Shown: in pieces, positions 45,029-53,477 of the stretch
Position numbering within the stretch: position 1 is the stretch's first letter
How the letters are laid out: the number at the start of each line of letters is the position of its first letter
Translations under genes and position numbers: made by a program
NCBI RefSeq assembly: GCF_002174125.1
Contig: NZ_NEXX01000004.1
Coordinates: forward strand, 275,844 to 339,843
Reading direction: 5' to 3'
DNA length: 64,000 bases
Origin: Acinetobacter populi
GTDB lineage: Bacteria > Pseudomonadota > Gammaproteobacteria > Pseudomonadales > Moraxellaceae
Notes under the pieces: model-generated
Databases searched by the model: none
What the model was told of the DNA's origin: nothing
The model's input: only the letters and a program-made list of their open reading frames with translations

Positions 45029-45961
45029 ATGATGCGCACTCAAAAATTAACTATTTTCTCTTTGGCTTGTTATTCAATTCTGATGAGCAATACAACATCT
45101 AGCCATGCCAGTCCGCAGAAAGTTGAAATTCAGCAGCAAATTCCATTGGCAGGTGCAAAACAAAATCAGCAATTCAACCTGACCAATCCGGTCAATCAAC
45201 AACACTATTTAATTCAGGTATTTAAACCCAAAGTACCGGCACCAAAAGCAGGCTATCCAGTCCTTTATTTACTCGATGGGAATGCTGCTTTTCCATATGC
45301 TTCAGTAATTGCCCAATCCATAGAATTTGGCTATCAGCGTCATCACAAAGTCCCGCCAGTGGTTGTAGCGATTGGTTATCCAATTGAAAATACTATTAAT
45401 GTAAAAGCCCGTACTTATGATTATACACCGCCGTATTCAGGCCATTTAAAGCCGCATCCTGACCGCACACTATCGCCTTATCCACAAGGCGGTGCAGAGC
45501 AATTTTATCAATTTATTCAGCAACAACTTAAACCTGTTATTGCCAAACATTATCAGGTAAATCAGCAACAGCAGACTTTATTTGGTCATTCTTATGGTGG
45601 GCTATTTACGCTATATACTTTTTTCAATCATCCAGAAGCATTCCAACACTATTTTGCAGCCAGTCCGTCTATCTGGTGGAATGATTTTGCCATCAAAGCA
45701 CAGGCAGAAAAGTTTAACCAACAATCTAAAAATAAACACATTAACAAAGTATTATGGATGTCCGTCGGTGAGCTGGAACGGAAAAAGGATTCTGCACAAA
45801 CACAGCCTTCCGATATCGAACAATTGGCAGATCAACTTAAAAATGTTCAGGGATTAGACATTAAAACCTTTGATATTGCGAAGGCGACGCATTTTGAAGC
45901 CATGTTCCCGGCAATCAATTTGGCATTTAAACTCACCGAATCCAAACCGTCATCTGATTAA
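45029..45961 (+). CDS. Secreted alpha/beta hydrolase, IroE/Fes-like (esterase D family)
   Basis: 310 residues from ATG 45029 (another ATG follows directly; open codons upstream lack similarity). A signal peptide ends near SSHA|SPQK. Esterase fold: GYPVLYLLDGNAAFPYASVIAQSIEFG, VVVAIGYPIENTINVKARTYDYTPP, nucleophile GHSYGGLFTLYTFFNHPEAF, SPSIWWND, and the catalytic His in ATHFEAMFPA. It is close to IroE/BesA-type siderophore trilactone esterases; with no Fur box seen upstream, a general periplasmic ester hydrolase is equally possible. Its stop overlaps the end of the convergent YcgN-like gene. Confidence 0.82.
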   Translation: MMRTQKLTIFSLACYSILMSNTTSSHASPQKVEIQQQIPLAGAKQNQQFNLTNPVNQQHYLIQVFKPKVPAPKAGYPVLYLLDGNAAFPYASVIAQSIEFGYQRHHKVPPVVVAIGYPIENTINVKARTYDYTPPYSGHLKPHPDRTLSPYPQGGAEQFYQFIQQQLKPVIAKHYQVNQQQQTLFGHSYGGLFTLYTFFNHPEAFQHYFAASPSIWWNDFAIKAQAEKFNQQSKNKHINKVLWMSVGELERKKDSAQTQPSDIEQLADQLKNVQGLDIKTFDIAKATHFEAMFPAINLAFKLTESKPSSD

Positions 45962-46410
45962 CGTACCCAGCGCACGATATAATCTTCAATATCTTCTTCA
46001 TGGATTTGCGTTTCGGAAATACAACGCTTGGCTGCCGACTTTTTGGCTTTAATCACACTTTGCCGATCACCGGAAATCAAATAATGCCAGCGTGGTAAAT
46101 CTTTACCTTCATAGACCCGCCGATAGGCACACGTTGAAGGTAACCATTTAATTTGTTTGAGTAATGCTGGTGTGAGTTGAATACAATCCGGGACATGCTG
46201 TTTACGATGTGGATAATCACTGCAAGACGCTGTTTCACAATCGAGTAATTTACATGCCACTTTGGTATAAGCAACTTCCTCAGTTTCGGCATCTTCAAGT
46301 TTGACCAGACAACACAAGCCACAACCATCACACAAGGCTTCCCATTCTGCATGATTGAGTTCATCAATGCTAAAATTTTGCCAAAATTGCGGGCGTAGAT
46401 CATTTCTCAT
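45958..46410 (-). CDS. YcgN/YkgJ-family cysteine cluster protein (UPF0260)
   Basis: 150 residues from ATG 46410 (a TTG lies three codons earlier). The cysteine cluster is LCDGCGLCCLVKLED...VACKLLDCETASCSDYPHRKQHVPDC, followed by WLPSTCAYRRVYEGKDLPRWHYLISGD, the UPF0260 pattern. The cysteines suggest binding of zinc or an iron-sulfur cluster; function is unknown. Its 3' end overlaps the convergent esterase gene by four bases. Confidence 0.88.
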   Translation of the reverse strand: MRNDLRPQFWQNFSIDELNHAEWEALCDGCGLCCLVKLEDAETEEVAYTKVACKLLDCETASCSDYPHRKQHVPDCIQLTPALLKQIKWLPSTCAYRRVYEGKDLPRWHYLISGDRQSVIKAKKSAAKRCISETQIHEEDIEDYIVRWVR

Positions 46411-46619
46411 GGCTAGCAAATCATTTTATAAATCGTGGCTATTGTAACATTTTTTAGTAAGGATTTTGATCTTATCCATATGATGATGCCCGACCACAAA
46501 GCCCTATTGCCAGATGAGTCCATATAAAATGCTGAAATCAAACTGCACAAATAATACACACAATATTCTTAAATCACACAGATTCTTTACATTCATTTTA
46601 AAAATTTTCAGTATTATCA

Positions 46620-46641
46620 AATGATAAGTATATATATCATT
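46620..46641. promoter_or_regulatory. Palindrome upstream of the DUF1328 gene
   Basis: AATGATA-8 bases-TATCATT, a perfect 7-bp inverted repeat ending two bases before the AGGGAGAGA ribosome site of the gene at 46655. It may be an operator or a leader hairpin. Confidence 0.35.
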
Positions 46642-46654
46642 AGGGAGAGAGATT

Positions 46655-46813
46655 ATGTTTCGTTGGGCGATTATCTTCGCAGTGATTGCACTGATTGCTA
46701 GCTTTTTAGGTTTTGGTGGCGTGGCAGGATTATCCAAAGATTTTGCAGTGATTTTCCTCGTAGTTGCCGTGGTCTTATTCATCATTGGCTTTATTTCCCG
46801 CGGTAAAGTTTAG
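46655..46813 (+). CDS. Small DUF1328 membrane protein (YtjA-like, UPF0391)
   Basis: 52 residues, [20 protein letters not shown] followed by [32 protein letters not shown]. Two membrane helices with the conserved central GxGGVAG and the final SRGKV match the UPF0391 family exactly in length and layout. AGGGAGAGA precedes the ATG, and a terminator follows. Function unknown; homologues are often stress-induced inner-membrane proteins. Confidence 0.93.
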   Translation: MFRWAIIFAVIALIASFLGFGGVAGLSKDFAVIFLVVAVVLFIIGFISRGKV

Positions 46814-46840
46814 CCATTTCTCAACATTTTTAAACATAAA

Positions 46841-46866
46841 AGGTAATCGAAAGATTGCCTTTTTTA
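46841..46866 (+). terminator. Rho-independent terminator of the DUF1328 gene
   Basis: AGGTAATC-gaaa-GATTGCCT (one G-T pair, GNRA-type loop) followed by six T. Confidence 0.88.
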
Positions 46867-46935
46867 TACTTTATTCGTTATAACTTTATCGGTTATGACA
46901 TCATGCAATAAAAAGCAATGCATTAGGGAAATGAA

Positions 46936-47688
46936 ATGGTTAATCAAGCAACAACACCTGAAATCACCACGCGTGAAATCTCCTACACAGATACAAAAGG
47001 GCAAACCTTAATCGGTTATCTGGCCTATCCTGAAGGCGAAAATAATTTACCTGCCGTGTTGGTCTGCCCGGAGTGGTGGGGCCGAAATGAATATATTGAA
47101 AAACGTGCCCGCGAACTTGCTGGGCATGGTTATGCCGCATTTGCCATTGATATGTATGGTGATAAAAAAATTGCCGAAGATGCCAAAACGGCGAACGCCT
47201 ATATGAGTGCAACCTTCGATGCACCTGATATCATTGTCGATCGTGCCACAGCAGCCCTAAACACTTTAAGTGCTCAGCCCGAAGTTAATGCCGCAAAAAT
47301 TGCTGCCATTGGCTTTTGTTATGGCGGTAAAGTTGCATTGGATTTAGCCCGTTCCGGTGCCGATATTCAGGCTGTTGCCACATTCCATGCCAATTTAAGT
47401 ACACAAACACCTGCACAAACAGGACATTTCAATGCCGAAGTGCTGGTTTCACATGGACATGATGACAGTATGGTTAGCCTTGAAGATGTCGATCATTTCA
47501 AACAGGAAATGGAAAACGCCAAGATCGCCTATCAGGTCGATATCTATCCAAATGCAAAACACGGATTTACCAATCCTGCATCAGATGAAAATGCCCGTAA
47601 AAACGGTGTTGATCTGGGCTATAACCCATTGGCAGAAGCGGAATCTTTTGACCGTATGTATGCCCTACTGGATCGTATTTTAAAATAA
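46936..47688 (+). CDS. Dienelactone hydrolase family protein
   Basis: 250 residues. DLH fold: GQTLIGYLAYPEGENNLPAVLVCPEWWGRNEYIEKRARELAGHGYAAFAIDMYG, nucleophile Cys in IGFCYGGKVALDLARSGAD, catalytic Asp region VLVSHGHDDSMVSLEDVDHFKQEM, catalytic His in YPNAKHGFTNPAS. The FCYGG nucleophile elbow is that of true dienelactone hydrolases, but many homologues act on other esters. It stands alone, with no aromatic-degradation genes nearby. Confidence 0.9.
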   Translation: MVNQATTPEITTREISYTDTKGQTLIGYLAYPEGENNLPAVLVCPEWWGRNEYIEKRARELAGHGYAAFAIDMYGDKKIAEDAKTANAYMSATFDAPDIIVDRATAALNTLSAQPEVNAAKIAAIGFCYGGKVALDLARSGADIQAVATFHANLSTQTPAQTGHFNAEVLVSHGHDDSMVSLEDVDHFKQEMENAKIAYQVDIYPNAKHGFTNPASDENARKNGVDLGYNPLAEAESFDRMYALLDRILK

Positions 47689-47697
47689 GTTGATAAA

Positions 47698-47764
47698 GTG
47701 TTGTCCCACACATGAATATTGTATGAAACCCTCATAGTGAGCAATGCAGTATTCAGGGCAACAC
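47698..47764 (+). ncRNA. Unassigned structured RNA element upstream of the HIT gene
   Basis: Nested pairing by eye: P1 GTGTTG-t-CCC with GGG-CAACAC (9 bp, one bulge); a 5-base bulge ACACA; P2 TGAATA with TATTCA; TTG with CAA after a 5-base bulge TGCAG; P3 TATGA-aaccc-TCATA. A second hairpin GCCAT-tgtt-ATGGC follows at 47766-47779. It lies between the dienelactone hydrolase and HIT genes. I do not recognise the family; a strongly structured leader or small RNA is likely, and a terminator is unlikely (no T run). Confidence 0.45.
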
Positions 47765-47805
47765 CGCCATTGTTATGGCAATGCAAGAGTTATTGGAGTT
47801 CAGCT

Positions 47806-47895
47806 ATGCTAATGAATGAAAAGCAACTTTGCATTACCTTACAATTTAATCCTGAAAATAATTGCCCTTTTATTCATAGTTTTTTATATCTATAA
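47806..47895 (+). CDS. Possible 29-residue small protein or leader peptide
   Basis: MLMNEKQLCITLQFNPENNC, continuing PFIHSFLYL and then stop. GGAG lies eight bases before the ATG. It sits between the structured RNA (47698-47764) and the HIT gene (47923). No family recognised; it may be chance. Confidence 0.3.
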   Translation: MLMNEKQLCITLQFNPENNCPFIHSFLYL

Positions 47896-47922
47896 AGACT
47901 TCAACAAAATAGTGACAGTGAG

Positions 47923-48306
47923 ATGCATATGGAAGATTCTGTAAACTGCCCGTTTTGTCAGGTTGACGAAGCAAATATTCTCCATCAAAATGATTTCGGT
48001 TTGGTCATTTACGACGATAATCCAGTATCTAAAGGACATAGTCTGGTGATCCCCCGTCGTCATATTTCTTCTTTTTTTGATGTCAGTGACAAAGAACGTA
48101 AAAGTCTAATTACGCTGATTGAACTGGCACGTAATCAATTAAATCTGATCTATCAGCCCGATGGTTTTCATGTCGGTTTTAATGATGGTCACGTTGCCAA
48201 TCAACGTATTGATCACTTGCATATTCACATTATCCCCCGTTATTCCAACCAGCTATTACATTTAGATCAACGTTGGGGCGTGATTAGCAAATCCGCAACC
48301 GAATAA
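47923..48306 (+). CDS. HIT-family nucleotide hydrolase
   Basis: 127 residues (a second in-frame ATG at 47929 is a plausible start). It carries an N-terminal CPFCQ cysteine pair, then VIYDDNPVSKGHSLVIPRRHISSFFDVSDKE and the histidine triad with C-terminal HLHIHIIPRYSNQ. HIT proteins hydrolyse dinucleoside polyphosphates or nucleoside phosphoramidates. The preceding 230 bases contain structured RNA and a possible small ORF. Confidence 0.92.
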   Translation: MHMEDSVNCPFCQVDEANILHQNDFGLVIYDDNPVSKGHSLVIPRRHISSFFDVSDKERKSLITLIELARNQLNLIYQPDGFHVGFNDGHVANQRIDHLHIHIIPRYSNQLLHLDQRWGVISKSATE

Positions 48307-48337
48307 AACAACAATTTCCATAATTTTGGCAGTAAAA

Positions 48338-48391
48338 GACTTGTTGAGTGTTTAATCTTGCCTTTGATGATCAAGACATCTTCGACAAGTC
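48338..48391. repeat. Nested inverted repeats downstream of the HIT gene
   Basis: GACTTGT ... ACAAGTC (7 bp) enclosing TCTTG ... CAAGA (5 bp). No T run follows. It may be the 3' end structure of the HIT transcript or part of the fecI control region. Confidence 0.3.
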
Positions 48392-48479
48392 GTTATTCCC
48401 ATAAAATAGTGAATTTATCTGCTTATTAACATTTAAATTGAATGTTTAAACATCTCTTGGCAACGATCTAAATAAACAT

Positions 48480-48498
48480 TAAAATGATAATAATTATT
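48480..48498 (+). promoter_or_regulatory. Fur box of the fecI-fecR-receptor operon
   Basis: TAAAATGATAATAATTATT matches 15 of 19 positions of the Fur consensus by eye. It ends 20 bases before the fecI ATG, so it should block the promoter when iron is plentiful. Confidence 0.78.
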
Positions 48499-48518
48499 AT
48501 TTATTCCAGTATATAAAT

Positions 48519-49031
48519 ATGGATGTAGATCACTCATCTCAGCACTCACTTGATATTGGTGAAATTTATACAGCACATCATGGCTGGCTTTATGCATGGC
48601 TCTGCAAAAAGATGGGGAATCAACATGATGCAGCAGATATTGCACATGATACCTTCATTAAATTACTACAACAACAGGAACAACAATATCAACAGCCCCG
48701 AGCCATGCTTACCACCATTGCTAAGAATCTATCCATTAACTTCTGGCGGCGTAAACAAATTGAGCAGATTTATTATGATACCTTGGCACATATTCATAGT
48801 GAATATTCACCATCTGCCGAAGAAGAACTCATCGCTATTGAAACTTTGTGCAAATTAAATCAGGCATTTAGCCAGCTTAAACCTCGTGAACAACATATTT
48901 TCAAATTATCTCACATTCGTGGACTCACCTATCAGCAAATCGCAGAACAATTAAATATTTCCCTAACTACGGTCAAGCGAGACATGAAACAGGTTTTAAT
49001 CTGTTGCCTAATGATATTACAATCCGGCTAG
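48519..49031 (+). CDS. fecI: FecI-like ECF sigma factor
   Basis: 170 residues. Region 2 is IYTAHHGWLYAWLCKKMGNQHDAADIAHDTFIKLLQQ ... PRAMLTTIAKNLSINFWRR. Region 4 is FSQLKPREQHIFKLSHIRGLTYQQIAEQLNISLTTVKRDMKQVLICC, with the helix-turn-helix near the end. This is the iron-starvation sigma factor type, released when the FecR-like protein receives a signal from the receptor. It is first of three genes; a Fur box lies directly upstream. Confidence 0.93.
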   Translation: MDVDHSSQHSLDIGEIYTAHHGWLYAWLCKKMGNQHDAADIAHDTFIKLLQQQEQQYQQPRAMLTTIAKNLSINFWRRKQIEQIYYDTLAHIHSEYSPSAEEELIAIETLCKLNQAFSQLKPREQHIFKLSHIRGLTYQQIAEQLNISLTTVKRDMKQVLICCLMILQSG

Positions 49032-49052
49032 TATTTTTCTCAGGTTCCTGAC

Positions 49053-50012
49053 GTGTCAAATTCTTCCAAGGATAAAATAGACCCTGCCTTAATTGCTCAG
49101 GCAGCTGAATGGCTGATAGAGATACATGCAAATACTTTAAGCGAAGCACAGCAACAACAATTTGAACAGTGGAAAAATCAAAGTCCACAACATCAACAGG
49201 CATGGCAACATGCACAACAATTACAGCAATATCTCTCAGCGCTTCCTGAGGAAATGAGCGAAAAAATCTTTGATGAAAAACCCCATCAACAGCTTCTCAA
49301 TAAATTTTTATGGATCTTTGCTGTTTCCGCAACACTTGCAGCAACAGCCTATTATGGACAGCAACAGGCATGGCTGGCTGATTATCGTACAGCATACGGT
49401 ACACAGAAAAATATTTTACTGGAAGATGGCACAAGAATCATGCTCAATAGTAAAACCGCCATCGATATTGATTACACAGCGACTAAACGTACGATTAAAC
49501 TACATTATGGTGAAATATTTATTCAAACGGGTAAGGATATTACTACACCCAAACGACCATTCTGGGTATTAAGTAGTCATGGTTCAATTCAAGCACTGGG
49601 CACACAATTTAATGTAGAACAGCAACAACAGCAGACCAGTGTTGCCGTGATCGAACATGCGACACGCATAGAAAATAATGCTGGACAAATCTATCAACTG
49701 GATGCAGGAAAACAAACACAATTTACTTCGGAATACATCAACCAACCACAACCGTTTAATACATTACACCTTGCATGGCACCATCATTTGATTGTCGCCA
49801 ACCGCATGCCGCTATCCGAATTTACCCAACAGATTGAAAAGAATTATGGGATAAAGGTTAACATTCATCACGGACTTGAACCATTGTTGATTTCCGGGAC
49901 ATATCCAAGCAATGATTTACAAAGCTTATTCAATTCACTAGCACAGGCTTATAACCTTAAAATTGAACAATCCGCTTTTTCACGGGAAATAATGATTAAA
50001 CAAAACGATTAA
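49053..50012 (+). CDS. fecR: FecR-like anti-sigma/sigma regulator
   Basis: 319 residues from a GTG start at 49053, 21 bases after fecI. An N-terminal cytoplasmic DUF4880-like domain (ALIAQAAEWLIEIHANTLSEAQQQQFEQWKNQSPQHQQAWQHAQQL) has the conserved tryptophans. One membrane helix (WIFAVSATLAATAYYG, about 90-106) is followed by a periplasmic FecR domain (YGTQKNILLEDGTRIMLNSKTAIDIDY, VLSSHGSIQALGTQFNVEQQ). It relays the receptor signal to FecI across the inner membrane. Confidence 0.93.
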   Translation: MSNSSKDKIDPALIAQAAEWLIEIHANTLSEAQQQQFEQWKNQSPQHQQAWQHAQQLQQYLSALPEEMSEKIFDEKPHQQLLNKFLWIFAVSATLAATAYYGQQQAWLADYRTAYGTQKNILLEDGTRIMLNSKTAIDIDYTATKRTIKLHYGEIFIQTGKDITTPKRPFWVLSSHGSIQALGTQFNVEQQQQQTSVAVIEHATRIENNAGQIYQLDAGKQTQFTSEYINQPQPFNTLHLAWHHHLIVANRMPLSEFTQQIEKNYGIKVNIHHGLEPLLISGTYPSNDLQSLFNSLAQAYNLKIEQSAFSREIMIKQND

Positions 50013-50104
50013 AAAATTAAAAATTTTTTGGCACTTTTTCTATTCTCAATTGTCAATGCTATGCAAGTCAGGTTTTTTTATATCACATTGAATATGGGGA
50101 ACAG

Positions 50105-52579
50105 ATGATGTTTCAGCCTCAACCAATCGCCAAAGCCATACAACATACACTGCTGATCACAATATTAGGCCTTAGTCCACTGGCAATGACAAGCATTGCA
50201 ATGGCCAATGACGCAGCTATTCAGCAATACCAGATTCCCGCTGGCGATCTAGATCAGGTACTCACCCGTTTTGCAGCACAGGCGGGAATTTCGCTGGCTT
50301 TTGATCAGGCTTTAGTGCGTTCAACCCAAAGTGGTGGATTGCAAGGAATGTATTCTATTGAAGCTGCTTTCAATGATCTATTGGGTAATACGCCATATCA
50401 GGTACAAAAAAATAATCAGGGTTATATTCTAATTACAAAACCGAAACAGAACACTCAAGCCCGTGATATGGGGCAGTTAAAACCGATTGATGTTGCTGCT
50501 AATAGCAGTCGTGGGGCTGTGCCAAATGATAGCAATGCAGTTCAGTTGCCAGTGATAACAGTAAATGCAGCGCAAAATAATAAAGTTACACTAGGAAAAG
50601 CTGAACAATCCATTAAAGAAATTCCACAATCCATTACTGTGGTCAATCGTGAACAATTGGATAAGCAAAATTTAACCGATTTATCCACTGCACTGGAGAA
50701 GGTGGCAGGAATAAGTGTTTGGCAAGGATCTGTATTTGATAATTCCTTTATATCCCGTGGTCTGGAAGTCACCAATATTCGTGTCGATGGCATATCCAGT
50801 GCCTTAAAACTACAGGATTTATCTCAATTTGAACAAATTGAAGTATTGCGTGGTGCCGATAGTTTATTTAGTGGTAATGGTGAAGCCAGTGCCAGTATTA
50901 ATTTGGTGCGTAAAAAGCCCTTAAAAGAAAATCAGATTGCAGTTGAACTTTCGGCAGGCAGTTGGGAAAACTATCGTGCTTCAATTGATATCACAGGACC
51001 TATTGCATTTGATGGTGCATTACGTGGTCGTCTAGTCGGTACATGGAATGATCAGGATTTTTTCTATGCAGTTGCAGAAAAAAATCGTCGCTCCGTTTAC
51101 GGCATACTGGAATACGATATTCTAACGACAACAACTGCATCTATCGGCTTTAGTTATGACAAATTACAAGGAAAACAGGACTGGATTGGTCTGCCACGTT
51201 ATATAGATGGATCTGATATTGGCTTTGATCGTAAAACTTCTTTTGTCACCAACTGGGCAAATATTGAAGCAGAAAGTACGCAATATTTTGCAGGCATCCA
51301 GCATGATTTTAATGAAGACTGGAAATTAAAGTTTAATATTACTAAAGAAAGCATGCTAAAACTGAATGAATATCCACGACTAGGAGGTTCCGTCGATCCC
51401 AAAACCAATATAACCCAACTGGCTTTTATTAAAAACGGTGGAGAACCTGACTCTTGGGTTGGAGACATTAATGTGCAGGGTAAATTTAATTTATTTGGTA
51501 AACAACATAGTACAGTTTTTGGAATAGATTATCAGGATAAAAAAGATCCCTTTCATTATATGTCTGATCCATTGCAATATTACGATCTTAATATATTTGA
51601 ATTTGATCCAAATATGGAATATAAAGCTGTTCATGGTTATAGTCCTAATCGAACTTTATATACCAAACAGCTTGGATATTATGCGACAGTAAAATGGCAA
51701 TTAACTAATCCGTTAAAATTGATCACTGGCGCACGACTCAATAATTACGATTTCCATCAGATTAGTGGAACAGGGGTTACGACTTATGATTATGAAGATA
51801 ATAATGTATTTATCCCTTTCGTCGGTTTGACCTATGATATTACGCCTGATTGGTTGATATATGCGAGTACAGCTGAAACTTTTAAATCTCAGGCAAATTT
51901 ACTGGATGTCAATAAAAAGCCACTCGACCCGATTACCGGACGTAATTATGAAATCGGTATAAAAGGCGAACTTTGGGATGGACAAGGTAATCTATCCCTA
52001 TCGACTTATCGTACTGAACGAAAAAATCAAGGCAATTTACTATATAGTGAAACCATAGAGGATGGTAATGGCAGTAGCTGTTGTTATGTTGGCGGTCACG
52101 CAGTCACCATGAGTGGGTTAGATTTTGAACTGACTGGAGAAATTCTACCAAATTTAACAGGTTCAATTGGCTATACCTATTTTGATAACAAAGATCAATT
52201 TAATGCCATCTCATGGCGTAAAATTACCACACCACGACATACCTTAAAAGCTTGGTTGGATTACAAGCTGGAAGACTGGACCGTCGGTATCAATGTATCC
52301 GCACAATCCGAACAGCAGGCAACAGGTTCAACACCTACCACTTATGACGAAAGCACAGGAAAATGGGGCGGGCCTTATGTAGATTATCATTTTAAATCAC
52401 CAAGCCGTGCAGTCTGGGGTACACAAGTCAGTTATCAGATTAATCCGAATCTCCATGCTGCTTTTCGAGTAAATAATCTTTTTGATAAAGTCTATTGGCA
52501 AACCATTGGTGATACGGAAGGCTATAACTGGTATGGTGAACCCCGCAACTTTATGTTAACGCTACGGGCGAAATATTAA
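50105..52579 (+). CDS. TonB-dependent siderophore receptor with N-terminal signalling (STN) domain
   Basis: 824 residues, start at 50105 or the adjacent ATG at 50108. The signal peptide ends near TSIAMA|NDAA. An STN domain at about 40-115 (YQIPAGDLDQVLTRFAAQAGISLAFDQALV ... GYILITK) is the mark of FecA/FpvA-type signalling receptors. A TonB-box-like LPVITVNA, plug (IPQSITVVNREQLDKQ, FISRGLEVTNIRVDGI, FEQIEVLRGADSLFSGNGEASASINLVRKKP) and barrel ending MLTLRAKY follow. The ligand is unknown; fhuE/foxA-type ferric hydroxamates are plausible. It is encoded 92 bases after fecR. Confidence 0.94.
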   Translation: MMFQPQPIAKAIQHTLLITILGLSPLAMTSIAMANDAAIQQYQIPAGDLDQVLTRFAAQAGISLAFDQALVRSTQSGGLQGMYSIEAAFNDLLGNTPYQVQKNNQGYILITKPKQNTQARDMGQLKPIDVAANSSRGAVPNDSNAVQLPVITVNAAQNNKVTLGKAEQSIKEIPQSITVVNREQLDKQNLTDLSTALEKVAGISVWQGSVFDNSFISRGLEVTNIRVDGISSALKLQDLSQFEQIEVLRGADSLFSGNGEASASINLVRKKPLKENQIAVELSAGSWENYRASIDITGPIAFDGALRGRLVGTWNDQDFFYAVAEKNRRSVYGILEYDILTTTTASIGFSYDKLQGKQDWIGLPRYIDGSDIGFDRKTSFVTNWANIEAESTQYFAGIQHDFNEDWKLKFNITKESMLKLNEYPRLGGSVDPKTNITQLAFIKNGGEPDSWVGDINVQGKFNLFGKQHSTVFGIDYQDKKDPFHYMSDPLQYYDLNIFEFDPNMEYKAVHGYSPNRTLYTKQLGYYATVKWQLTNPLKLITGARLNNYDFHQISGTGVTTYDYEDNNVFIPFVGLTYDITPDWLIYASTAETFKSQANLLDVNKKPLDPITGRNYEIGIKGELWDGQGNLSLSTYRTERKNQGNLLYSETIEDGNGSSCCYVGGHAVTMSGLDFELTGEILPNLTGSIGYTYFDNKDQFNAISWRKITTPRHTLKAWLDYKLEDWTVGINVSAQSEQQATGSTPTTYDESTGKWGGPYVDYHFKSPSRAVWGTQVSYQINPNLHAAFRVNNLFDKVYWQTIGDTEGYNWYGEPRNFMLTLRAKY

Positions 52580-52590
52580 TTTTTCTATAT

Positions 52591-52620
52591 AGGAGGGACA
52601 TCGCAAAATATGTCCCGTCC
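52591..52620 (+). terminator. Weak hairpin terminator after the receptor gene
   Basis: AGGA-GGGACAT-8 bases-ATGTCCC-g-TCCT followed by CATATTTTTATTT. The stem is good with one bulged G and the T tract is interrupted. Confidence 0.5.
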
Positions 52621-52758
52621 TCATATTTTTATTTGAGTTCATGAATCTAAATTCACTCAATCGATCACTACTAAAAATTGTTTATCCCCCTAAGTATCAT
52701 CATAGCTAGAAATCACACACAAATTTTCCTGATCTCATCCTACAAGAAAATAGAATAA

Positions 52759-53298
52759 TTAAAACCCACTATTTGGTTGTTTTAAAAATTCGATTTCTTC
52801 CGGTGTAGAAACTCGCCCTAGAATTTCGTTACGATGTGGATAACGACCAAAGCGCTCGATAATGACCTTATGCTTTTTTTCAAAATCCAGACTGGATTCA
52901 TCACCCAGATGCTGGAATAATTTAAGTGCAAACTCATGGATATATAACGATTCACTGTGCATAAATGGCATATATAAAAATTTACGTTGCAAAGGATTAA
53001 GCTGTTGATCAAGCCTTAAGGAAATCGTTTCCTGTGCCAGCGTAAGTGCCATTGCATCATAGGCAAAAGATGCGGCCTGACCACGAAAAAGATTGCGGGA
53101 AAACTGATCCAGCACAATAATTTCTGCCAGTCTGCCTTCAACATCATTTCGCCAAGACCACAACTCGCCCAATGTCGCGCGTTTATGAATTTCGCTAAAT
53201 TGTGTGCGGATCAGTTGATCAAAATCATCTGATTTTACAAACCATAAAGGCTGTTGTTCTTGATCAAACCAGAAATCTAGTACATCTTGTGCATTCAT
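52759..53298 (-). CDS. DUF924 family protein
   Basis: 179 residues from ATG 53298 (MNAQDVLDFWF); upstream open codons are not family-like. Family hallmarks: VLDFWFDQEQQPLWFVKSDDFDQLIRTQF, LAEIIVLDQFSRNLFRGQAASFAYDAMALTLAQ, LNPLQRKFLYMPFMHSESLYIHEFALKLF and ERFGRYPHRNEILGRVSTPEEIEFLKQPNSGF. All-helical TPR-like fold; function unknown. Confidence 0.93.
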   Translation of the reverse strand: MNAQDVLDFWFDQEQQPLWFVKSDDFDQLIRTQFSEIHKRATLGELWSWRNDVEGRLAEIIVLDQFSRNLFRGQAASFAYDAMALTLAQETISLRLDQQLNPLQRKFLYMPFMHSESLYIHEFALKLFQHLGDESSLDFEKKHKVIIERFGRYPHRNEILGRVSTPEEIEFLKQPNSGF

Positions 53299-53477
53299 TA
53301 TTTTTTCTGCCCTATTTCGCATTATTTGTATAAAATCACAAATCCCCAATGTTTAATAGCATCAGTTTGTGTTAAAAACTTGTCTGCATTTATGCATAAC
53401 GATTCAATAGCTTGTTATCATAAGCATCTATTTGCTGTTTATGTTTGTACAGTATCAAATTTGATAAGAGTGACTAT

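Noticed and set aside
46504..46785. 93-residue minus-strand frame over the DUF1328 gene
   Set aside because: It is antisense to a clear 52-residue UPF0391 protein with ribosome site and terminator; the translation is Lys/Thr-rich noise.
47737..47747. GAGCAATG inside the structured RNA near the HIT gene as a fourth copy of the leader
   Set aside because: Flanking conserved strands and promoter are absent in either orientation, and the local fold is different.
48433..48645. 70-residue minus-strand frame over the fecI start
   Set aside because: It covers the Fur box and the fecI N-terminus and has no family-like sequence.
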